Assembly (NCBI RefSeq): GCF_036075115.1
Contig: NZ_CP107958.1
Location: 4,588,001 to 4,652,000 of the forward strand
DNA length: 64,000 nucleotides
Origin: Streptomyces sp. NBC_00377
Lineage (GTDB): Bacteria; Actinomycetota; Actinomycetes; Streptomycetales; Streptomycetaceae
Direction of reading: 5' to 3'
The stretch's first letter is position 1; the number at the start of each line of letters is the position of its first letter. The notes below the pieces were generated by a model, which searched no databases, was not told the origin of the DNA, and saw only the letters and a program-made list of their open reading frames with translations. Shown piece after piece: positions 58,411-64,000 of this stretch. The translations under genes and the position numbers were made by a program.

Positions 58411-59934
58411 ATGAGTCTGTCACTGCGTTTCGCCGCCGGATCGCACAAGGGCATGATCCGGGAGGGCAACGAGGACTCCGGTTACGCCGGTCCGCGCCTG
58501 CTCGCCATCGCCGACGGCATGGGCGGTGCCGCCGCCGGTGAGGTCGCGTCCTCCGAGGCCATCTCGACCATCGTCGCCCTCGACGACGACGTTCCCGGCT
58601 CCGACGTCCTCACCTCGCTCGGCACCGCAGTCCAGCGCGCCAACGACCAGCTGCGCTCGCTGGTCGAGGAGGACCCCCAGCTCGAAGGCATGGGGACCAC
58701 CCTGACTGCCCTGCTGTGGACCGGGCAGCGCCTCGGCCTCGTCCACGTCGGCGACTCGCGCGCGTACCTGCTGCGGGACGGCGTACTGACCCAGATCACC
58801 CAGGACCACACCTGGGTGCAGCGCCTCGTCGACGAAGGCCGCATCACCGAGGAAGAGGCCACCACCCACCCGCAGCGGTCCCTGTTGATGCGGGCGCTGG
58901 GCAGCGGCGAGCACGTGGAGCCCGACCTGTCGATCCGGGAGGTCCGGGCCGGCGACCGCTACCTGATCTGCTCCGACGGCCTGTCCGGCGTGGTCTCCCA
59001 CCAGACGCTCGAGGACACCCTCGCCAGCTACCAGGGCCCCCAGGAGACCGTGCAGGAGCTGATCCAGCTCGCCCTGCGCGGCGGTGGCCCCGACAACATC
59101 ACCGTGATCGTCGCCGACGTTCTCGACCTGGACACCGGCGACACCCTCGCCGGGCAGCTGTCCGACACCCCGGTCGTGGTCGGCGCGGTCGCCGAGAACC
59201 AGCTCCAGCTCCACGACAACGGCATCATGCAGACCCCGGCGGGACGCGCCTCGGGCCTCGGCCGCAGGCAGCAAGGGCGCGGCGGAGGCGGCGAGTTCGG
59301 CCCGCCCGGCTCCGGCGGCGACATCACCGGTTTCATCCCGACCGACGGCTTCGGCGACTACACCGACGACGACTTCGTCAAGCCCCGCAAGGGCCGGAAG
59401 TGGCTCAAGAGATCCTTCTACAGCGTGCTCGCGCTCGCCGTCATCGGCGGCGGCCTGTACGGCGGCTACCGCTGGACGCAGACGCAGTACTACGTCGGCA
59501 CCAAGGGCGAACACGTCGCGCTGTACCGGGGCATCAGCCAGGACCTGGCCTGGGTGTCGCTGTCGAAGATCGAGAAGGACCATCCCGAGATCGAACTCAA
59601 GTACCTCCCGGACTACCAGCAGAAGCTGGTCGAGTCGACGATCGCCGAGGGCAACCTGTCCACCGCCCAGAAGAAGATCGCCGAACTGGCCGTCCAGGCC
59701 TCCGCCTGCAAGAAGCACGCCGATACCCCCACGGCGAGCAAGACCGGTTCGAAGACCGGCGAGGGCAAGGCCGGCGGCACCACGGGAACCACCCCCGTCT
59801 CCGTCACGTCCAAGGCATCGCCGAGCCCCTCGGCAACCGCGTCCCCGTCCGCACCCGCGACCACTACTCCCACCCCCGGCCCCAGCCTTTCGGAGGAAGA
59901 GCAGAAGGTCGTCTCGCGGTGCGGTGAGCAGTAG
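58411..59934 (+). CDS. pstP: PP2C Ser/Thr phosphatase
   Basis: The 507-residue membrane phosphatase reverses PknB-type phosphorylation. The PP2C domain (about 5-238) has the metal-binding motifs GNEDS (19-23), ADGMGGAAAGE (34-44), VHVGDSRAYLL, CSDGLSGVV and GGGPDNITVIVAD. A linker, a membrane segment (FYSVLALAVIGGGLYGGY, about 350-367) and an extracellular tail with Thr/Ser/Pro-rich end follow. Start ATG 58411 (MSLSLRFAAGSHKG) matches family N-termini. GTG 58354 is in frame and has GGAGG close upstream, so the longer start cannot be excluded. Confidence 0.94.
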   Translation: MSLSLRFAAGSHKGMIREGNEDSGYAGPRLLAIADGMGGAAAGEVASSEAISTIVALDDDVPGSDVLTSLGTAVQRANDQLRSLVEEDPQLEGMGTTLTALLWTGQRLGLVHVGDSRAYLLRDGVLTQITQDHTWVQRLVDEGRITEEEATTHPQRSLLMRALGSGEHVEPDLSIREVRAGDRYLICSDGLSGVVSHQTLEDTLASYQGPQETVQELIQLALRGGGPDNITVIVADVLDLDTGDTLAGQLSDTPVVVGAVAENQLQLHDNGIMQTPAGRASGLGRRQQGRGGGGEFGPPGSGGDITGFIPTDGFGDYTDDDFVKPRKGRKWLKRSFYSVLALAVIGGGLYGGYRWTQTQYYVGTKGEHVALYRGISQDLAWVSLSKIEKDHPEIELKYLPDYQQKLVESTIAEGNLSTAQKKIAELAVQASACKKHADTPTASKTGSKTGEGKAGGTTGTTPVSVTSKASPSPSATASPSAPATTTPTPGPSLSEEEQKVVSRCGEQ

Positions 59935-59961
59935 GCAAGCCGTGAGAGGCCCCGTCACACG

Positions 59962-61401
59962 ATGAGCAGTACTACCAACTCGCCGACGCACCACACGTCC
60001 ACGATCGGCTCGATCGGCACCCCGAGCCGGCGCAACACCGAGCTCGCGCTCCTGGTGTTCGCCGTCGTGATCCCGGTCTTCGCCTACGCCAACGTGGGCC
60101 TCGCGATCAACGAGAAGGTGCCGTCCGGCCTCCTGAGCTACGGCCTCGGCCTCGGCCTGCTGGCCGGCGTCGCGCACCTCGTCGTGCGCAAGTTCGCGCC
60201 GTACGCGGATCCGCTGCTGCTGCCGGTGGCCACGCTGCTGAACGGGCTCGGACTCGTCGCCATCTGGCGGCTGGACCAGTCGAAGTACCTCCAGCGGGCC
60301 GAGCAGGCCGGCACGGCCGCGCCACGGCAGCTGCTGTACACGGCGATGGGCATCGCCCTTTTCATCGTGGTGCTGGTCTTCCTCAAGGACCACCGCGTCC
60401 TGCAGCGCTACACCTACATCTCGATGGTCGGCGCGATCTTCCTGCTGCTGCTCCCGCTGGTGCCGGGCCTCGGCCAGAACATCTACGGCGCCAAGATCTG
60501 GATCTCGGTCGCCGGTTTCTCCATCCAGCCAGGTGAGTTCGCCAAGATCGTGCTGGCGATCTTCTTCGCCGGCTATCTGATGGTGAAGCGCGACGCGCTC
60601 GCCCTGGCCAGCCGCCGTGTCCTCGGCCTGTACCTGCCGCGCGGCCGCGACCTCGGCCCCATCATCGTCGTCTGGATCATCTCGATCCTGATCCTGGTCT
60701 TCGAGACGGACCTCGGCACCTCGCTGCTGTTCTTCGGAATGTTCGTCATCATGCTGTACGTCGCCACCGAGCGGACCAGCTGGATCGTCTTCGGCATGCT
60801 GATGTCCGCGGCCGGCGCGGTCGGCGTGGCCCAGTTCGAGAGCCACGTCCAGCAGCGTGTCCAGGCCTGGCTCGACCCGATGAAGGAGTACACGCTCTCC
60901 CAGCAAGGCGTCGTCGGTCACTCCGAGCAGGCCATGCAGGCCCTGTGGGCGTTCGGCTCGGGCGGCACCCTCGGCACCGGCTGGGGCCAGGGCCACTCGG
61001 AGCTGATCAAGTTCGCCGCCAACTCCGACTTCATCCTCGCCACCTTCGGCGAGGAGCTGGGCCTCGCCGGGATCATGGCGCTCCTGCTGCTGTACGGGCT
61101 GATCGTGGAGCGCGGTGTGCGCACCGCCCTCGCCGCCCGCGACCCCTTCGGCAAGCTGCTGGCCATCGGCCTCTCCGGCGCCTTCGCCCTCCAGGTGTTC
61201 GTCGTCGCCGGCGGTGTGATGGGCCTCATCCCGCTCACCGGTATGACGATGCCCTTCCTCGCGTACGGCGGTTCCTCCGTCATCGCCAACTGGGCTCTGA
61301 TCGGCATCCTGATCCGGATCAGCGACACCGCCCGGCGCCCGGCGCCCGCGCCCGCCACCAACCCCGACGCCGAGATGACCCAGGTGGTCCGCCCGTCATG
61401 A
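59962..61401 (+). CDS. rodA: SEDS peptidoglycan glycosyltransferase (RodA/FtsW family)
   Basis: A 479-residue integral membrane protein with about ten to twelve segments. It polymerises lipid II glycan strands with a cognate class B PBP. Conserved stretches include GLGLVAIWRLDQSKYLQRAEQAG, GAKIWISVAGFSIQPGEFAKIVLAIFFAGYL, ILVFETDLGTSLLFFGMFVIMLYVATERTSWI and GFVIPLTGMTMPFL-type VMGLIPLTGMTMPFLAYGGSS. The catalytic Asp of SEDS proteins is expected in FETDLGTS. Its stop overlaps the pbpA start by 4 bases, which supports a RodA-PbpA pair. Confidence 0.94.
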   Translation: MSSTTNSPTHHTSTIGSIGTPSRRNTELALLVFAVVIPVFAYANVGLAINEKVPSGLLSYGLGLGLLAGVAHLVVRKFAPYADPLLLPVATLLNGLGLVAIWRLDQSKYLQRAEQAGTAAPRQLLYTAMGIALFIVVLVFLKDHRVLQRYTYISMVGAIFLLLLPLVPGLGQNIYGAKIWISVAGFSIQPGEFAKIVLAIFFAGYLMVKRDALALASRRVLGLYLPRGRDLGPIIVVWIISILILVFETDLGTSLLFFGMFVIMLYVATERTSWIVFGMLMSAAGAVGVAQFESHVQQRVQAWLDPMKEYTLSQQGVVGHSEQAMQALWAFGSGGTLGTGWGQGHSELIKFAANSDFILATFGEELGLAGIMALLLLYGLIVERGVRTALAARDPFGKLLAIGLSGAFALQVFVVAGGVMGLIPLTGMTMPFLAYGGSSVIANWALIGILIRISDTARRPAPAPATNPDAEMTQVVRPS

Positions 61402-62867
61402 ACAAGCCCCTGCGCCGGATCGCGATCTTCTGCGGCCTCCTGGTCCTCACGCTGCTGCTGCGCGACAACTACCTCCAGTACGTCAAGGCGGACAGCCTCG
61501 CCGGCGACAGCAAGAACCGCCGCGTCAACATCACGCGCTACGCCACCCCGCGCGGCAACATCATCGTCGACGGCAAGGCCATCACCGGTTCGGTGGAGAC
61601 CAGCGGCGACTACAAGTTCAAGCGCACCTGGTCCAACGGGGCGATGTGGGCACCGGTCACCGGCTACTCCTCGCAGGCGTTCGGCGCCAACCAGCTGGAG
61701 CGGCTGGAGGACGGCATCCTCAGCGGCAACGACGACCGGCTCTTCTTCCGCAACACCCTGGACATGATCACGGGCAAGGAGAAGGCGGGCGGCAGCGTCA
61801 TCACCACCCTCAACCCCGCCGCGCAGAAGGCCGCCTTCCAGGGCCTCGGCGACAAGAAGGGCGCGGTCGCCGCGATCGAACCGTCCACCGGCAAGATCCT
61901 CGCCCTGGTCTCCACCCCGTCGTACGACCCCTCGAAGTTCGCCGGTTCCTCCGACACGGACGCCAAGGCGTGGAACGCCGTCCAGAAGAAGAACGACCCC
62001 GACGACCCGATGCTCAACCGCGCACTGCGCGAGACCTACCCGCCGGGCTCCACGTTCAAGGTGGTCACGGCCGCCGCCGCGCTGGAGAACGGCGAGGTCT
62101 CCGGCATCGACGTGAAGACCGACACCCCGGACCCGTTCAAGCTGCCGCAGTCCACGAACAAGCTCACCAACGAGCACGGCGCCTGTGAGAACGCCACGCT
62201 GCGCTACGCGCTCATGGTGTCCTGCAACACCGTCTTCGCGAAGATGGCCGACAACGTCGGCAACGAGAAGATGATCGAGCAGGCGGAGAAGTTCGGCTTC
62301 AACGAATCCGAGCTGGACACCCCGGTGCGCGCCGCCAAGTCCGTCTACCCCAAGGACAACCCGCCGCAGAACGCCCTGGACGGCATCGGCCAGGGCTCCA
62401 ACGCGGCCACCCCGCTCCAGATGGCCATGGTCGCCTCGGCGGTCGCCAACGACGGCAAGCTGATGAAGCCGTACATGGTCGACGAGCTGAGGGCCCCGAA
62501 CCTGGACACCCTGGAGACGACCGAGCCCCAGCAGCTGTCCCAGGCCGTCTCCTCCAAGACCGCGCAGGCCCTCCAGGAGATGATGCGGACGGTCGTCGAG
62601 GACCCGCAGGGCACCGGCGGCAAGGCCAAGATCAGCAACGTCATCGTGGGCGGCAAGACCGGAACCGCCCAGCACGGCCTCAACAACAGCGAGAAGCCGT
62701 ACGCCTGGTTCATCTCGTACGCGCAACTGTCCGACGGCAGCGCACCGGTGGCCGTCGCCGTCGTCGTCGAGGACGGTTCCGCCAACCGCGGCGACATCAC
62801 CGGCGGCGGTCTGGCCGGTCCGATCGCAAGGGACGTGATGAAGGCAGTCATCGACAGCAAGAAGTGA
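61398..62867 (+). CDS. pbpA: Class B penicillin-binding protein (PbpA)
   Basis: A 489-residue transpeptidase with one N-terminal membrane anchor (RIAIFCGLLVLTLLLRDNYL). A dimerisation region (RVNITRYATPRGNI) precedes the transpeptidase domain. Active-site motifs are STFK (Ser218, Lys221), SCN (Ser275, Asn277) and KTGT (Lys420-Gly422). This is the short class B group without extra PASTA domains, equivalent to mycobacterial PbpA and involved in cross-linking at septum or spore wall. It is translationally coupled to the SEDS partner. A 169-base gap with two hairpins separates it from pknB. Confidence 0.95.
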   Translation: MNKPLRRIAIFCGLLVLTLLLRDNYLQYVKADSLAGDSKNRRVNITRYATPRGNIIVDGKAITGSVETSGDYKFKRTWSNGAMWAPVTGYSSQAFGANQLERLEDGILSGNDDRLFFRNTLDMITGKEKAGGSVITTLNPAAQKAAFQGLGDKKGAVAAIEPSTGKILALVSTPSYDPSKFAGSSDTDAKAWNAVQKKNDPDDPMLNRALRETYPPGSTFKVVTAAAALENGEVSGIDVKTDTPDPFKLPQSTNKLTNEHGACENATLRYALMVSCNTVFAKMADNVGNEKMIEQAEKFGFNESELDTPVRAAKSVYPKDNPPQNALDGIGQGSNAATPLQMAMVASAVANDGKLMKPYMVDELRAPNLDTLETTEPQQLSQAVSSKTAQALQEMMRTVVEDPQGTGGKAKISNVIVGGKTGTAQHGLNNSEKPYAWFISYAQLSDGSAPVAVAVVVEDGSANRGDITGGGLAGPIARDVMKAVIDSKK

Positions 62868-62902
62868 CCCCCATCACGTCGCCGACACATCGGTGCACGT
62901 TG

Positions 62903-62977
62903 CGATACCGGTCCGGTATCGGGTGACGGGCTTGGCCAGGTCACACAGCGCCGTCCGGGTACGGTATGCCCGGACGG
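62903..62977 (+). terminator. Paired palindromes between pbpA and pknB
   Basis: CGATACCGG-T-CCGGTATCG (62903-62921) has too short a loop for a normal hairpin and may be an operator. CCGTCCGGG (62951-62959) and CCCGGACGG (62969-62977) form a 9-bp stem with a 9-base loop, a possible attenuator or terminator. No U-tract follows. Confidence 0.5.
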
Positions 62978-63036
62978 CAGCCTCCGGCCGCACATGTGTG
63001 CCGGTCGGGACCGACGGAGAGGGCTGGTAGGTAGCT

Positions 63037-64000
63037 ATGGAAGAGCCGCGTCGCCTCGGCGGCCGGTACGAGCTGGGCCACGTGCTCGGCCGTGGTGGCA
63101 TGGCCGAGGTCTACCTCGCGCATGACACCCGCCTCGGCCGCACCGTGGCGGTGAAGACGCTGCGCGCGGACCTCGCGCGCGACCCTTCCTTCCAGGCCCG
63201 GTTCCGCCGGGAGGCCCAGTCTGCCGCCTCGCTCAACCACCCCGCGATCGTCGCGGTCTACGACACGGGCGAGGACTACATCGACGGGGTCTCGATCCCG
63301 TACATCGTCATGGAGTACGTCGACGGCTCCACGCTCCGTGAGCTGCTCCACTCCGGCCGCAAACTGCTGCCCGAGCGGACGCTGGAGATGACCATCGGCA
63401 TCCTCCAGGCCCTGGAGTACTCGCACCGGGCCGGCATCGTCCACCGCGACATCAAGCCGGCGAACGTCATGCTGACGCGCAACGGCCAGGTCAAGGTCAT
63501 GGACTTCGGCATCGCCCGCGCCATGGGCGACTCCGGCATGACGATGACGCAGACGTCCGCGGTCATCGGCACCGCCCAGTACCTCTCGCCGGAGCAGGCC
63601 AAGGGCGAGCAGGTCGACGCCCGCTCCGACCTGTACTCCTCGGGCTGCCTGCTCTACGAACTGCTGACGGTGCGTCCCCCGTTCGTCGGGGACTCCCCGG
63701 TGGCCGTGGCCTACCAGCACGTCCGGGAGGAGCCGCAGCCCCCGAGCGTCTTCGACCCCGAGATCACCCCCGAGATGGACGCCATCGTCCTGAAGGCGCT
63801 GGTCAAGGACCCGGACTACCGCTACCAGTCCGCCGACGAGATGCGTCTCGACATCGAGGCCTGTCTCGACGGCCAGCCGGTCGGCGCGACGGCGGCGATG
63901 GGCTCCGTCGGGTACGGCGGCTACGGCGACGACCAGGCCACCACGGCCCTGCGCTCCACGGACGCCGGGGCCACGTCGATGCTGCCGCCCATGAACCCGG
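63037..64000 (+). CDS. pknB: Ser/Thr protein kinase PknB (5' part, runs off window)
   Basis: The first 321 residues are present from ATG 63037. The kinase domain has LGRGGMAEVY, ATP-binding Lys40 (VAVKTL), HRDIKPANVM, DFGIA and GTAQYLSPEQ, with activation-loop threonines in SGMTMTQTS that are autophosphorylated in relatives. It ends in a Gly/Ala-rich juxtamembrane linker. The membrane segment and PASTA repeats expected for PknB are outside the window. As the last gene of the fha-pstP-rodA-pbpA cluster it phosphorylates the cell-wall machinery and is opposed by PstP. The conserved gene order is the main basis for the symbol. Confidence 0.94.
   Translation, partial: MEEPRRLGGRYELGHVLGRGGMAEVYLAHDTRLGRTVAVKTLRADLARDPSFQARFRREAQSAASLNHPAIVAVYDTGEDYIDGVSIPYIVMEYVDGSTLRELLHSGRKLLPERTLEMTIGILQALEYSHRAGIVHRDIKPANVMLTRNGQVKVMDFGIARAMGDSGMTMTQTSAVIGTAQYLSPEQAKGEQVDARSDLYSSGCLLYELLTVRPPFVGDSPVAVAYQHVREEPQPPSVFDPEITPEMDAIVLKALVKDPDYRYQSADEMRLDIEACLDGQPVGATAAMGSVGYGGYGDDQATTALRSTDAGATSMLPPMNP

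Overview
The window is a 64 kb segment of a Streptomyces chromosome core. GC content is very high, third codon positions are almost always G or C, and GTG starts are common. The gene set is also typical: a K15-type DD-transpeptidase, two branched-chain 2-oxoacid dehydrogenase clusters, a mycothiol-dependent enzyme relative, a proteasome activator and a pknB/pstP/rodA/pbpA/fha cluster. Gene order resembles the region just left of oriC in S. coelicolor as I recall it (roughly SCO3795 to SCO3848). The perfect parS sites seen here (consensus GTTTCACGTGAAAC, at 6355, 37398, 37429, 37479 and 55854, plus a one-mismatch copy at 6333) fit an origin-proximal position. No rRNA, CRISPR array, insertion sequence or prophage was seen. 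There is one tRNA, tRNA-Leu(CAG).

Layout. 1-4.4 kb: 5' part of a secreted pectate lyase, an AbiEii-like nucleotidyltransferase, and two tandem Tat-exported intradiol dioxygenases around a small membrane protein. 4.5-9.7 kb: aspS, divergent from a PAS-GAF-SpoIIE-HATPase phosphatase with two parS-like sites between them, then an AI-2E-type permease. 9.9-12.8 kb: a BRO-N regulator, a pirin and an SseB-family protein. 13-22.7 kb: acyl-CoA dehydrogenase, M18 aminopeptidase, small membrane and LURP-like proteins, a nitrilase-family hydrolase divergent from a maleylpyruvate-isomerase-like protein, the DD-transpeptidase, and a GntR-MFS operon that ends in a 0.5 kb tandem-repeat block. 23-27 kb: first branched-chain dehydrogenase operon (E1alpha-E1beta-E2). 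27.5-33.3 kb: a phosphotransferase, two divergent Ser/Thr kinases and the proteasome activator Bpa. 33.4-39.9 kb: an anchored surface protein, a MITE-like palindrome, a quinone oxidoreductase, a divergent pair of potassium-channel/RCK paralogues, a triple parS array and moeA-mobA. 39.9-44.1 kb: second branched-chain dehydrogenase operon with its Lrp-type regulator bkdR. 44.2-48.2 kb: a TetR regulator with paaH, divergent from paaN. 48.2-51.1 kb: an overlapping TrmH-HTTM-DUF5819 operon. 51.5-55.6 kb: acyl-CoA dehydrogenase, rhodanese, J-domain protein and DUF2252. 56-64 kb: tRNA-Leu, then fhaA-fhaB-pstP-rodA-pbpA-pknB, with pknB running off the right edge.

How the parts work together. The two branched-chain dehydrogenases make branched acyl-CoA primers for fatty acids and polyketides. 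The neighbouring acyl-CoA dehydrogenases, paaH and paaN handle acyl-CoA and phenylacetate catabolism. A shared 14-bp palindrome in front of bkdA/bkdR, paaH/paaN and the second acyl-CoA dehydrogenase suggests that one TetR regulator ties these units together. The last cluster couples Ser/Thr phosphorylation to septal and lateral-wall peptidoglycan synthesis.
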